A DNA stretch of 64,000 nucleotides from Methanohalobium evestigatum Z-7303 (GCF_000196655.1 NC_014253.1:1505423-1569422); one strand, 5' to 3'; positions 26,690 to 36,876 are shown, numbered from the stretch's first letter. A program made the numbers and translations. Notes: generated by a model from the sequence alone, not told the origin.

Positions 26690-26931
26690 AGTTCTTGCTC
26701 CTTTTTCTATTAATGATTGGTGTGTGGTAGCATGTGACACGCATTCTTTAATCTTTCGAAAATATAAACCTTGAATAACACAAATTTATTCCAAAGTATT
26801 ACCAAAACTTATTTAGATAAGGTAGACCAATAATTACAGAGTGTTACTTAAAAAAACAAAAGTAACACTAAAACCGCAATTCCAGTTACTTATTTTAAAA
26901 AGTCCCTCTGGAGTAGAAATATCAGCCATGA

Positions 26932-26956
26932 AGGACGCAATTGTTGTTTGCGTCCT
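26932..26956 (-). terminator. Hairpin downstream of the methyltransferase gene
   Basis: Arms AGGACGCAA (26932-26940) and TTGCGTCCT (26948-26956), loop of seven bases, in the 3' spacer of the minus-strand gene that ends at 26974. There is no T-run on either side, so it is a likely transcript-end hairpin but not a classic terminator. Confidence 0.45.
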
Positions 26957-26973
26957 CTCAATAGTTTAAATGA

Positions 26974-27834
26974 TTATTTTAATGTTGCAAAAGTAACCAG
27001 TGCGTTACCTATTTTTTCGATATTTGTAGAAAAACCAGCGTTTTCGAAGTGATTTTTCCAGTTCTCTTCTGTTATTTCAGGTCCATGATGGTGTCCAAAT
27101 GGATCAGTTGTGATTAAATGACCGCCTCCGCTTAAAACTCTTTTTATTTCCTCAAGACCTGCAGGAATATCATCCAGATGATGCAGCATAAAGAAACAAG
27201 TCACTGTATCCACTGCATCATTTTCAAATGGCAGGTCGTAGATATCACCGGTTTTAAAATTCACATTTGAAATTTCCAGAATCTCTGAATTCATCTTACA
27301 CTGGTTTATCAAATTTTCCTCGATTTCTATACCATAAACACTGGAATCTGGGTTTTGTTCTGCTATATCCATCGTGATAGAACCCACTCCACATCCAATG
27401 TCAAGTATATAATTCCCGTCTATATTAGGAAGTATCTGACCAAGAACTTTTGTCCGTAATTCTTTCATTGCTGGGTGTGGATAAGTAGCATTTAATGAAT
27501 CAAAAGAGGTGTATGGCAAAACCTCATAAACGTTTGAATTATTTTCTGCAAACAGGCCCTTTACATATACACCATTATCATCGGATTTTAAAAATTCCAC
27601 AACAGAAACACCGATATCACCGGTAAACCTCAGGTTCCATTCTTCCTGCTTTTCTGAAAATTTAAAATCAAAAGAATCATGGACTACTATAAAATGAGAA
27701 TACCTGTTATCAAATTTTGATTGCAAGTTATTATAAGATTCTATTTTACTAATACTGTCCTTCCACAATGTGAGAATATGCAGAGATTTTTCATCTGCAT
27801 AATTTGAAACTGTACCTATTGGATTATAAGACAT
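26974..27834 (-). CDS. TrmO-like N-terminus fused to a SAM-dependent methyltransferase
   Basis: 286 residues. The first 130 start MSYNPIGTVSNYADE, reminiscent of TsaA/TrmO (a PIG-x-V/I start) but weakly conserved. The rest is a class I methyltransferase: motif I LDIGCGVGSITMDIAEQ (about 143-160), acidic SAM ligand GIEIEEN, motif FKTGDIYDLPFENDAVDTVTCFFMLHHLDD and a GGHLITTDP strand. The substrate is unknown. The high His count near GHHHGPEI may be a metal site. Confidence 0.75.
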   Translation of the reverse strand: MSYNPIGTVSNYADEKSLHILTLWKDSISKIESYNNLQSKFDNRYSHFIVVHDSFDFKFSEKQEEWNLRFTGDIGVSVVEFLKSDDNGVYVKGLFAENNSNVYEVLPYTSFDSLNATYPHPAMKELRTKVLGQILPNIDGNYILDIGCGVGSITMDIAEQNPDSSVYGIEIEENLINQCKMNSEILEISNVNFKTGDIYDLPFENDAVDTVTCFFMLHHLDDIPAGLEEIKRVLSGGGHLITTDPFGHHHGPEITEENWKNHFENAGFSTNIEKIGNALVTFATLK

Positions 27835-27927
27835 ATCTGGTACATAGAATCAGTGCTATAAATATCTTGCAATTAACAGAGTTAACCCGCAAAATTCTAA
27901 ATTCTGACTGTTACAATAGGTTAGTCA

Positions 27928-29344
27928 GTGAACTACCGCTGAGCTAAAGACTCAGCGGCTTCGGAAGAAATTTACCTTGAAAGCCTTACTCTTTAAATCA
28001 AAGATTTAAAGATATTTGTAAATTTTCAATTTACAAAGTTCTTCCCGGGGAGTTCACATCCCCACTATCGGTTATCCCTGCGAGGGAATCACCGATTACC
28101 TTTCTTAAGATATTCAGTGCACCGTTGATATCGGCGTTAATCAGTCTACCTGTAGATGACTGGAAGATTCCTCTTTTATGTCACTTACCGAGATATTTCT
28201 TATGTTTCCTGATAGGTTCTAAAGCCAGTGCATCAACCTTGCTAGTGTAAGCTTCATTCAATTCATGGTAGTTTATACCGTGGTACTCGCATTTTGAAAC
28301 TAATTTTTGTTTAAATCTAGCAAATGGTATCGTCTGGAAGTTCTGGTTATTTTTCTTGCCGATATTCTGTTCCTGTTTGATTTCTTTCATCTCTCCAATC
28401 ACGATGTTGCCGATTCTATTTTCCAGACAGTGTTTAACGATATGATTAACGCACTGGTTCATGAAATCGTTTATCTTCCAGAACCTTTTATTAGAGAATC
28501 TATCCAGCTTGATTCCATCATTTACATCCTGTTTATCGTAGACTGACTGCAACCTGCTCTTCTCCTTGTTCCACCAACGGTTATAAGATTTGATAACCCT
28601 GCCGTCTAATATGAATGCAGTCCCACTGGTCGTCACGCAGGTTGCAAAATTGTCTACTCCAAGATCTATCGATAGATGGCTATTATAATCAAGTTCAGCA
28701 ATCTCCCCGTCTTCATGATATACGTATTCTATCTCGAACCATCTACCTTTGTATTTCGGTACGATCCTGACCTGATTGATGTATTGACCTATTATATTGT
28801 CAGGTATCTTGAAATACAAGAATCTGGTTCCATATGTTCTACCATATTCAGGACCCAATGATAGTCTGATTTTATCGTCGATAACCTTCAGTTGATATTT
28901 CTTGAATGTACAGATGAAGTTTCCGTCTTTATCCAGATACTTTGGAAGTGAAACTGGTTTTTCATATTCTCCTTTTATTTTCTTATCCAGAAGTTTGAAG
29001 AACGATTTCATACTGCCATCTACAGTTTCCACAGTATTCTGGGCTACCTGAGATGGCATTAATCTGTAATTTTCGTTCTCTTTGACCGTATGATAAGCGG
29101 TATTCTTATTAAGGTATTTGCCATAGTTGAAGAAGTACTGTCTAATCGTATACAATGTAAAATTGTACAGGTTCTTGGACAGTTTGGTCAACCTCTTCAA
29201 GGTCTCATACGTCTGTTTATCAGTACGGAGATGGTTCTTCTGGGTTAAATACATTCATCATACAATCATTTAGCAAAATACTTATCTTTTTTTGACTATT
29301 TATCATACCACGATGCTAAAGACATCGTGGTTTTCTTCATCTTT
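27928..29344 (-). mobile_element. TnpB element, copy B (1.4 kb)
   Basis: The left-end hairpin CCACGATGCTAAAGACATCGTGG (around 29309-29331) abuts ATAAA at 29345-29349 (TTTAT on the element strand). The right-end hairpin CCGCTGAGCTAAAGACTCAGCGG is followed by GTAGTTCAC. The adjacent guide would start TGACTAACCTATTGTAAC. The right end has the 47-bp insert also seen in copy D. Confidence 0.75.
28031..29254 (-). pseudogene. tnpB: tnpB copy B, broken by one TGA codon (family 2)
   Basis: A 408-codon frame open from ATG to the true stop at 28031, except for TGA at 28181-28183 after LEPIRKHKKYLGK (residue 357). Homologous copies have Arg there (AGA). The stop cuts off the last RuvC Asp (ADINGALNIL), so the truncated product should not cut DNA. 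The other two catalytic residues (SIDLGVDNFA, IVIGEMKEI) are present. Family 2 has no zinc-ribbon cysteines. UGA is not the pyrrolysine codon, so readthrough by that route is not expected. Confidence 0.88.
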
Positions 29345-29377
29345 ATAAAAAATGTGTATAAAAAAATCCAGAACAAT

Positions 29378-29425
29378 ATGCCATATCCAGACCAGCTTAT
29401 CGAAATACTTGAAAGGGGGTACTAA
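29378..29425 (+). other. Short gene-like fragment beside TnpB copy B
   Basis: A 15-residue frame MPYPDQLIEILERGY then TAA. With the preceding in-frame codons it reads IQNNMPYPDQLIEILERGY. It has protein-like composition but no ribosome site. It sits between the left end of copy B and the phosphodiesterase gene, so it may be the tail of a gene destroyed by the insertion. Confidence 0.25.
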
Positions 29426-29431
29426 AAAATA

Positions 29432-29923
29432 TCAGATTTCTACAAACTCTACATCCAAAGTATCTGTATCAAGAAGTGCTATTGACCTGTTGCCGGTAAG
29501 AACGCCGGCAGATTCTCCAGGATTTATAATCAATGTCCCTTTAATGTATTCTGTCCCTCTGTTATGGGTGTGACCACGAACAACTACATCATAATCTCCA
29601 GAACCGGCAATCGCTTTTACCATTGAATTATTGACACCATGTACCAAAGCTATATGCCGATCTTCAATTGTCAGGTCTCCAAAATCACCACAGTTTTCAG
29701 CTCCTATCTCATCAAACCATTTTTTAATGGTCAAAATGTCGCCGTCATTGTTACCGAAAACATAATACAGTTTCGATTCAAGGTTTTTCAGTGCTTTACC
29801 AGTAAAAGGAGATACAATATCACCGGCATGTAATATAGAATTCACTTTCTTTTCATTAAATACGGATACTGCTTTATATATCGCATCCATATTGTCATGG
29901 GAATCCGACATTATACCTATCAT
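29432..29923 (-). CDS. YfcE/MJ0936-type metallophosphodiesterase
   Basis: 163 residues, two-metal calcineurin-like fold. Metal ligands are SDSHDN (residues 6-11), HAGDIVS (about 32-38), FGNNDGD (about 56-62), LVHG (about 93-96) and RGHTHNRG (about 115-122). The family hydrolyses phosphodiesters; the biological substrate is not known. It is adjacent to the macro-domain gene (17 bp). Confidence 0.88.
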   Translation of the reverse strand: MIGIMSDSHDNMDAIYKAVSVFNEKKVNSILHAGDIVSPFTGKALKNLESKLYYVFGNNDGDILTIKKWFDEIGAENCGDFGDLTIEDRHIALVHGVNNSMVKAIAGSGDYDVVVRGHTHNRGTEYIKGTLIINPGESAGVLTGNRSIALLDTDTLDVEFVEI

Positions 29924-29940
29924 AATATACCTCTTTTGTT

Positions 29941-30459
29941 TTATGTTAATTCAGACAAAGCTTTTTGGTAATGTTCATAATCCTTTTCACTGAAGCAGAC
30001 AAGGATTACTTTTTCCATGGTTGAATCATTTTCAAGAAAATCAATTATCTGTTTTATTGCAATCCTTGAAGCCCTTTCAACTGGAAATCCATAAACTCCT
30101 GTACTTATAGCAGGGAAAGCTATGGTCTTTATATTGTACTGTTTAGCTAAGGTCAGTGAATTTATATAGCATTTTGCAAGCAGTTCATCTTCATGGTGGC
30201 CGCCACCTTTCCACACTGGTCCAACAGTATGGATAACCCAGTTAGCAGGAAGTTTGTAGGCGTTTGTTATTTTTGCCTCACCTGTCTCACATCCACCAAG
30301 GTTTTTGCATTCTTCAAGTAACTGTGGTCCTGCAGCACGATGGATAGCACCGTCAACACCTCCCCCTCCATGAAGCGATTTATTTGCAGCATTTACAACA
30401 GCATCTACATTCTGTTTCGTGATGTCACCCTGTATTATTTCAATCCTGTCCAGTTTCAT
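29941..30459 (-). CDS. Macro-domain ADP-ribose hydrolase
   Basis: 172 residues, complete macro domain of the YmdB/MacroD type: [34 protein letters not shown] (residues 11-44) and [20 protein letters not shown] (about 114-133). Members remove ADP-ribose from proteins or deacetylate O-acetyl-ADP-ribose. It is upstream of the phosphodiesterase in a two-gene unit. Confidence 0.9.
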   Translation of the reverse strand: MKLDRIEIIQGDITKQNVDAVVNAANKSLHGGGGVDGAIHRAAGPQLLEECKNLGGCETGEAKITNAYKLPANWVIHTVGPVWKGGGHHEDELLAKCYINSLTLAKQYNIKTIAFPAISTGVYGFPVERASRIAIKQIIDFLENDSTMEKVILVCFSEKDYEHYQKALSELT

Positions 30460-30702
30460 CTAAAACTCCTTTATACAAGTTATGGATAAAAAGGATTTAA
30501 GTTCTGAAAAGATATATTTATTTATTGACTGATAATTTTTTTCTATTTTTTAATCGAAAAGATTGGTAGTTACAGATTACCATATATTTCTATGCTAAAA
30601 ATAATACTAATACATAACTATAACAAATTTTAGAATAAACAAGTATACCGATGTTTATAAAGTAAACTTATTACAGATTTATACTTCATAGGCGGTTATA
30701 TC

Positions 30703-31114
30703 ATGAAAATGCTACTATTTGATACCGAAAAATTTTGGTATGACACTTACAGCAAAACTCTTGAAAATGTAGAAGATATAGAAAAAGAAGAAGAAATAGG
30801 TGATACTGCCGTGGTTTTTATTCATGCAGAAATGGAAGATGAGAATAGAAAAAACAAGGTGTTAAAAAAAGCTCTAAAAAAATATCAAGTGGTATCTTAA
30901 TAAAGTGGATAAAGAAAAAATTGTTTTGCATTCATTTGCACATCTGTCTTCAAGCGTTTCATCTCCCGAATTTGCAGAAGAAATCATATTTGATATTGAA
31001 GAAAAACTGAAAGATAAAGAGATTGAGGTTCATACTACTCCTTTTGGATACTTTTCTGAATTTTCGATCCATGTGAATGGGGAATCCATCGCAAAAACAT
31101 TTAAAGAAATTTAA
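30703..31114 (+). pseudogene. Stand-alone archaeal ThrRS-type editing domain, interrupted by a +1 shift
   Basis: Two frames that together make one domain of about 137 residues. The first (30703-30900) starts MKMLLFDTEKFWYDTYSKTL. The second (GTG at 30905 to 31114) has the conserved VLHSFAHLSSSVSSPEFAEE and VHTTPFGYFSEFSIHVNGE of the N-terminal editing domain of archaeal threonyl-tRNA synthetase, which clears mischarged Ser-tRNA(Thr). At 30876-30882 lies a run of seven A. With one A fewer the frame reads on as KNIKWYLNKVDKEKIVLHSF, which fits the family. It could be a mutation, a sequencing error, or a slippage site. Confidence 0.75.
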
Positions 31115-31510
31115 AATAAAAAAATAACGTATTTTAAAGTCCAGAGTGAAAAAATGAAAATCATAGAAAGTGGAATGCCTGATGTAACTCTTAAATCATG
31201 ATATTACGGGATTGTTCTTGGTTAGGGTTTCTACACTACCAATCCACGATTGATTTATAGTATTTTGTTTATTCTTGCAGGAAAAAATTGAGAGTTTATT
31301 AGTTATAATATAAAAGTAAATAACTTTTATTATAATCATTAAAATGTGCCTAATATATAGGTATTAACACGTTGACAAACAAACTCTGTTGATAAGTTTA
31401 AGTCGTTTCATTGGGCTGTTGGGTTTATTATATATAAATTCAGAATAAATAGGTTAATTCCTATAAACCTTTTTTACTACATATTATATAATTAACATTC
31501 GGGTAACAAT
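31115..31510. other. Spacer with a methyltransferase-like N-terminal scrap
   Basis: No full gene. An ATG at 31154-31156 opens MKIIESGMPDVTLKS then TGA (31199-31201). The MKIIESGMP start resembles that of some class I methyltransferases, so this may be a leftover. The rest is AT-rich, including a TATA-like run (TATTATATAA, 31485-31494) before the Fe-S protein gene. Confidence 0.3.
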
Positions 31511-32596
31511 ATGAGAGATTACAAACAGGCAGTTGATTCATGTATAGACTGCAAAAAGTGCTGGGACGTATGCCCGGTTACAAAAGTTAAAGGTGAAGAA
31601 TATACACCACAGGGAAAGATACAATTACTATCGAAAGTAGAATCTGGTGAAACTCTTGAAAAAGCGGAATTTGATAATATTTACCTATCTACAAGATGCG
31701 GTGCATGTGATGATGTCTGCCCTGTAAACATACCAATAAAAGATATTATACAGTATGAGAGGTATTTACTCGCGGAGCAGAATAGGGAACCAGAGAAAAC
31801 AAAAGGCATTGTAAATAATATACTGGTGCATAACAATCCTGGTGGAAAGGATAACTCAAAAAGGTTTGACTGGATTACAGATGATTTAAAATTATCAGAT
31901 GATTCAGAAATAGGTTACATGGCTGGATGCTGGATTTCATATGCTCAACCAGAAATCGCCCGCTCTACAATCCGGGTATTAAATTCAGCAGGCATCGAAC
32001 CAAGAATATTAAAAGATGAAAAATGCTGCGGGATATTCCTCGTTGATAACGGGCATTTTGATGAGATGAAATCTCATGCTAAAAATTATGTTGATTATAT
32101 CGAATCACTCGAAATTAAAAAATTAATTGTATCCTGTCCCGGTTGTTACAAAACTTTAAATGAAAGCTACCCTCAACTGTATAGAGACCTTAATTTTGAA
32201 GTTGTCCCATCCATAGAATTGTTTGACCTGCTTATTAAAGAAGGTAAACTCCAAACAAAAGACCTGAATTTATCTGTTGCCTTAAAGGACTCATGTCATC
32301 TAAAAAATAATATCGATACACCACGAAACATTCTCAACAACATGGGAGTTGAAGTAATTGAAATATTTGATAGGGATGTTGTATGCTGTGGTGCACCTGC
32401 TGGGTTAAAACCAAATTTTCCTGAAACATCCTCTAACATCGCCGGGCTGTCACTGAGAAAATCAAATGATGTATCAGATTTGATGGTTGCGTACTGTCCG
32501 TTCTGCATCTATCATATGAACAGCGTCAACAATTACAATCTTCAGATAAAAGATATATCCCAGCTTCTTGAAGATAGTATTCAAAAAAATAAATGA
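31511..32596 (+). CDS. HdrD/GlcF-like Fe-S oxidoreductase with two CCG domains
   Basis: 361 residues. The first Fe-S motif is C11-x2-C14-x2-C17-x3-C21-P. The second is C63-x2-C66-x3-C70-P, with Ser60 where the first Cys is expected. Two CCG domains follow, each with KCCG or VCCG and CPGC or CPFC, as in HdrB/HdrD that carry the noncubane cluster which cleaves heterodisulfides. It could reduce a disulfide or oxidise a 2-hydroxyacid via a partner. No cytochrome (HdrE) or partner gene is adjacent. It ends 5 bp from the convergent pyruvate kinase. Confidence 0.85.
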   Translation: MRDYKQAVDSCIDCKKCWDVCPVTKVKGEEYTPQGKIQLLSKVESGETLEKAEFDNIYLSTRCGACDDVCPVNIPIKDIIQYERYLLAEQNREPEKTKGIVNNILVHNNPGGKDNSKRFDWITDDLKLSDDSEIGYMAGCWISYAQPEIARSTIRVLNSAGIEPRILKDEKCCGIFLVDNGHFDEMKSHAKNYVDYIESLEIKKLIVSCPGCYKTLNESYPQLYRDLNFEVVPSIELFDLLIKEGKLQTKDLNLSVALKDSCHLKNNIDTPRNILNNMGVEVIEIFDRDVVCCGAPAGLKPNFPETSSNIAGLSLRKSNDVSDLMVAYCPFCIYHMNSVNNYNLQIKDISQLLEDSIQKNK

Positions 32597-32600
32597 AAGA

Positions 32601-34034
32601 TTATGTTATGGAGATGATTTTCAACAGATTGGTACCACCGGGTTTTCCGGGAGACTGACCCTGTGTCAATACTATATAATCACCGTTTCTAACAAGCTCC
32701 CATTGTTTCAATTTTTCAACTACTATCGTTTCCCAGCTGTCAGTTTTGTTTCCTACATATATCGGATATACTCCATAGGAGAATGCAAGGTTTCTACCAG
32801 TATTAAGATAGCGGCTAAAAGCAAGTATCCATGTACCTGATTTAAACCGGGATATATGTCTTGAAGACTCGCCTGATACAGTTGGTGTCACTACATATTT
32901 TATAGGAAGTTTCTGGAGAGCATCATTGACCTGAAGAGATATCACATCATCCACATCCATTTTAATATTATCAAGGTTTCTGACGATTGTATCAGTTCTG
33001 TCTTTATTTTTACTTCGCCAGAATTCTATTTCTCTTGCTATTTTTGTCATCATAGATACGGTTTCTACAGGGTACTTTCCTGCTGCGGTTTCACCCGAAA
33101 GCATTACTGCATCTGTACCATCAAGTATGGCGTTGGCTACATCTGTTACTTCAGCCCTTGTCGGTCTGATGTTTTCGGTCATTGATTCAAGCATCTGGGT
33201 TGCAGTGATTACTGGTATACTCAAAAGATTGGCTTTATGTGTCAACTCTTTCTGAACGTTTGGAACGTTTTGTATTGGTATTTCTACTCCAAGGTCACCT
33301 CTGGCAATCATGAGACCGTCTGTAACATTAAGGATTTCATTGATGTTTTTAACTGCCTCTTCTCTTTCGATTTTTGATACGATAAAAACAGATTTGCCTT
33401 TAACTTTTGCATGGTTCCTTATCTTCTGGATGTCATCCGCCTTTTCTATAAAAGACACGCTGAATATATCCACTCCTTCATTCAACGCAAAATCAACAAT
33501 ATTAAGGTCTGTTTCTGTTACTGGTTCGAGGAACACTCTGGAACCCGGAAGATTCATACCCTTATTAGATGAGAGAGGCCCACCTACTACAACTGTACAA
33601 TCCACACTTTTGTCGGATACTTCCAGACAGTTTAATTGTATAAAACCATCATTTAAATAAACAGGTCTCCCCGGTTTAACACTTTCAGAGAGTTTGCTAT
33701 AATTAACAGGTATTACTGATTCGTCTCCTTCTATGTTTTCAGTAGTCAGTGTTACTTTATCATCCTTTTTAAGGTGTATAGGTTCATTTTTAAGCTTACC
33801 TATTCTAATTTTTGGACCCGGAAGGTCGGCCATGATAGAAACAACTACATCCAGTTCAGAAGACAACTTTCGTATTTTATGTATAACCTCCCTGTGACCT
33901 TCCAAATCACCGTGGGAAAAATTGAGCCGGGCAACATTCATACCATAAAGAATCAAATCCTTAAGCATTGCTTCAGAGGATGATGCAGGTCCTATGGTAC
34001 AGACGATTTTTGTTTTGTGGTCTGGTAGCAGCAT
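32601..34034 (-). CDS. pyk: Pyruvate kinase
   Basis: 477 residues, full length. Landmarks are KTKIVCTIGPASSS (8-21), MNVARLNFSHG (32-42), ADLPGPKIRIG, FIEKADD, the active-site Lys in VSKIEREEAVKN, GLMIARGDLGVEIP and TATQMLESM, then the regulatory tail. It converts phosphoenolpyruvate and ADP to pyruvate and ATP. It is convergent with the Fe-S protein gene and leads no operon. Confidence 0.95.
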   Translation of the reverse strand: MLLPDHKTKIVCTIGPASSSEAMLKDLILYGMNVARLNFSHGDLEGHREVIHKIRKLSSELDVVVSIMADLPGPKIRIGKLKNEPIHLKKDDKVTLTTENIEGDESVIPVNYSKLSESVKPGRPVYLNDGFIQLNCLEVSDKSVDCTVVVGGPLSSNKGMNLPGSRVFLEPVTETDLNIVDFALNEGVDIFSVSFIEKADDIQKIRNHAKVKGKSVFIVSKIEREEAVKNINEILNVTDGLMIARGDLGVEIPIQNVPNVQKELTHKANLLSIPVITATQMLESMTENIRPTRAEVTDVANAILDGTDAVMLSGETAAGKYPVETVSMMTKIAREIEFWRSKNKDRTDTIVRNLDNIKMDVDDVISLQVNDALQKLPIKYVVTPTVSGESSRHISRFKSGTWILAFSRYLNTGRNLAFSYGVYPIYVGNKTDSWETIVVEKLKQWELVRNGDYIVLTQGQSPGKPGGTNLLKIISIT

Positions 34035-34278
34035 ATTAGTTCTGGGTTTTATTGATACAATTATAATTGGATACTTTGTTCATAAAAATCATGGTGTAGA
34101 CGGTTTAAAATTGTAACGGTGTTTTGGTTACGGATGATGCAAATATTTATATGGGTTTAAACTACTTATAAAAACATAACTTTTATATTTTTTAAAAAAT
34201 TAAATTGTTATATTGATCACCAAAGAGTTTAATACACCATTATAATTTATACAGGTAATTACATGGGAGAGTCAATTC

Positions 34279-36876
34279 ATTAGATGGAAAAACATACCTC
34301 TAAAACCTAAACTGATACTATTGATTTTTCTCGGTGTTTTTCTGGTTCTGGCATCATCTTCTGCAGTAATTATCTCAACTGTAACCGAACAGCAGGAAGA
34401 TTTGGCATATAAACAATCAAGCCGGATGGCTCAATCATATGCCAATGAAATCGATGCTGATATGCGCAGTTATATGACAATCGCTAAAACGTTATCCAAG
34501 ACGATGGAAAACTATGAGTCAAGCAACAGAACTGAAGTAAACCAGATGCTTAAAGACACCCTCATCAATAATCCAAAACTGGTGGGTACTTATGTAGCGT
34601 TTGAACCCAATGCTTTTGACAACAATGATTCATATTATGCCAACAAAACCGGTCATGACTCCACTGGAAGGTTTATCCCCTATTGGAACAAGTTACATGG
34701 AAACGTCACCCTCGACCCTCTGCAAGATTATGACACATTAAACTATTATCAACTACCAAAAATTACCAAATCAGAGGTTGTTACTGAACCATATATGTAT
34801 CAGGGGAAAATGATTGTAAGTTTTGTTTCCCCTATAATAGAAGATGGTGAATTTATAGGAATCGCAGGTACAGATGCCACTATCAAATATATAGAGAAAA
34901 TGCTTGGTAAAGTGGAAGTTTTCGACTCCGGATACGCATTTATGGTCAGCAGATCCGGTACAATAATGACACATCCAGATAAAAAAGAGTGGACTGGCAA
35001 AAAAAACATAGGCGTGATTGACTCACCGCGATTTTCAAAAATGAAAAACGATATTCAAAACGGTACACCCGGTCATATCGAAACTTTAGACCCATCAACA
35101 GGTAATAAAGTAGTTATGTTTTATGAGCCGATAAAAACCGGAAATTTTGCTGTTGTGCTCACTGTTCCAAAGAATGAAATGCTGGCTGGTGTATTTGCTC
35201 TGGGAGACAGGCTGATAATCATATCAATTATATCTATTATTTTTATGAGCGGTATCGCCTATCTGATTGCAAGGTCTGTATCTTCACCTATAGACAAAAT
35301 CGTTGACGATTTCAAGAATATAACAGAAGATGTCATTAACGGTAAACTCGATACAAGAGCAGAGACAGACATACAAATCGATTTTAGACCGATACCTGAA
35401 GGACTTAACAAGATAATGCGTACCGTTTCATCACCTGTACAAGAAACAGTGAATGTAACAAAACAGCTTTCAAACGGAAATTTAGGTGCCCGCTACAATC
35501 TGGATGTTAAAGGTGACTTCAAGCAATTTAGTGATTCCCTGAATATGTTTGCTGAATCGCTTGAAAACATTATCGATGATTCAAATACTGTACTTACTGC
35601 TATACAGAATGAGGATTTTACACGCAGAGTACGGGTTTATGGAAACGGAGACTTCAAAACATTAACCTGTGGTATTGAAAATACACGTCAATCATTATAT
35701 GAAATAACCAGCAAATACAAAAAAGTTAGTGAAGATTTAAGAGAATATACAAAGGAATTAAAAAAATCTAACCAGCTAAGGAACGAATTGGCGAAAATTA
35801 TTGAATCGAGTCCTGTTATTGCGTTTTTGTGGAACAAAGATGACAGTTGTTCAGTAAATTATGTATCAAACAATGTTGACCAGTTTGGCTATGATCCAGA
35901 TGATTTCTTATCCGGGTCATTGAATTATGCTGATATTATACATCCGGATGATCTGGAAAATGTAAAGGAAAAAACAGTAGAAACAATTACAAATTGTTTA
36001 GAAGAATTCAACCACGAATATAGGATATTAACAAAAAACGGTGAAGTTAGATGGGTGGATGAGAGAACATCATCTGATTTTGATGAAAACGGTAATGTTA
36101 CATATTTACGCGGTATCGTGATTGATGTTACCGATAAGAAACAGGCAGAACATGCTCTGATTGAAGCCAAAATGATTGCTGAATCCGCAAACCGCACCAA
36201 AAACGAATTCCTTGCTAACGTAAGCCATGAACTAAGAACCCCGCTGAACTCCATTATCGGTTTTTCAGAATTGATGCTTACTGAAAGAAGAGGTGAATTG
36301 AATGAATACCAGAAACACTACCTCAACAATGTCAAAAACAGTGGATACCATCTTCTCAGTCTAATAAACAAGATACTGGACATCTCTAAAATAGAAGCAG
36401 GAAAAATGGACTATAACCCTCAGAATTTACCCATCATTGATTTGGTCAATGATGTAAGCAATACAATGCATCCGCAAGCATTGAACAAAAACATAGAACT
36501 GGAAACTATTACCGATAAATATCTGGGTAATATTTACGCGGATGAAAATAAATTAAAAGAAGCACTCTATAACCTTGTAACCAACGCCATAAAATTTACA
36601 CCTGAAAGAGGAAAAGTTACACTGCAGGTGAATAAATTGGATGGAAATATTCGGTTTGCTGTCAAGGATACTGGAATTGGAATTCCTGAAGACAAACAAT
36701 CGGATTTGTTCAAACCGTTTACACAAATAGATACATCGGCAAGCCGTGAATATGGGGGTGCAGGTCTGGGGCTTGCTCTGGTGAAAAAATTTGTTGAAAT
36801 GCACAATGGCAGGATATGGATTGAAAGTGAAGTTAACAAAGGAACTGCTATTTATTTCACCATACCGGTAAAATAA
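34279..36876 (+). CDS. Sensor histidine kinase: Cache, HAMP, PAS, HisKA, HATPase
   Basis: About 865 residues. The annotated TTG at 34321 lies inside the first membrane helix. The in-frame stretch before it reads IRWKNIPLKPKLILLIF with no ATG, GTG or TTG, but the ATT at 34279 is 8-9 bases after GGGAGAG, so ATT is probably the start. Order: TM1 (about 10-35), a periplasmic double-Cache sensor (about 40-300), TM2 (about 306-332), HAMP, PAS (about 515-620, DDFLSGSLNYADIIHPDDL), HisKA phospho-acceptor NVSHELRTPLNSIIGFSEL and an HATPase with NLVTNAIKF, DTGIGIP and GAGLGLALVKK. No response regulator is nearby. Confidence 0.85.
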   Translation: MRWKNIPLKPKLILLIFLGVFLVLASSSAVIISTVTEQQEDLAYKQSSRMAQSYANEIDADMRSYMTIAKTLSKTMENYESSNRTEVNQMLKDTLINNPKLVGTYVAFEPNAFDNNDSYYANKTGHDSTGRFIPYWNKLHGNVTLDPLQDYDTLNYYQLPKITKSEVVTEPYMYQGKMIVSFVSPIIEDGEFIGIAGTDATIKYIEKMLGKVEVFDSGYAFMVSRSGTIMTHPDKKEWTGKKNIGVIDSPRFSKMKNDIQNGTPGHIETLDPSTGNKVVMFYEPIKTGNFAVVLTVPKNEMLAGVFALGDRLIIISIISIIFMSGIAYLIARSVSSPIDKIVDDFKNITEDVINGKLDTRAETDIQIDFRPIPEGLNKIMRTVSSPVQETVNVTKQLSNGNLGARYNLDVKGDFKQFSDSLNMFAESLENIIDDSNTVLTAIQNEDFTRRVRVYGNGDFKTLTCGIENTRQSLYEITSKYKKVSEDLREYTKELKKSNQLRNELAKIIESSPVIAFLWNKDDSCSVNYVSNNVDQFGYDPDDFLSGSLNYADIIHPDDLENVKEKTVETITNCLEEFNHEYRILTKNGEVRWVDERTSSDFDENGNVTYLRGIVIDVTDKKQAEHALIEAKMIAESANRTKNEFLANVSHELRTPLNSIIGFSELMLTERRGELNEYQKHYLNNVKNSGYHLLSLINKILDISKIEAGKMDYNPQNLPIIDLVNDVSNTMHPQALNKNIELETITDKYLGNIYADENKLKEALYNLVTNAIKFTPERGKVTLQVNKLDGNIRFAVKDTGIGIPEDKQSDLFKPFTQIDTSASREYGGAGLGLALVKKFVEMHNGRIWIESEVNKGTAIYFTIPVK

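Noticed and set aside
28181-28183. The TGA in TnpB copy B as a recoded codon
   Set aside because: Pyrrolysine in methanogens uses UAG; no insertion signal for UGA was seen, and the other copies show Arg there.
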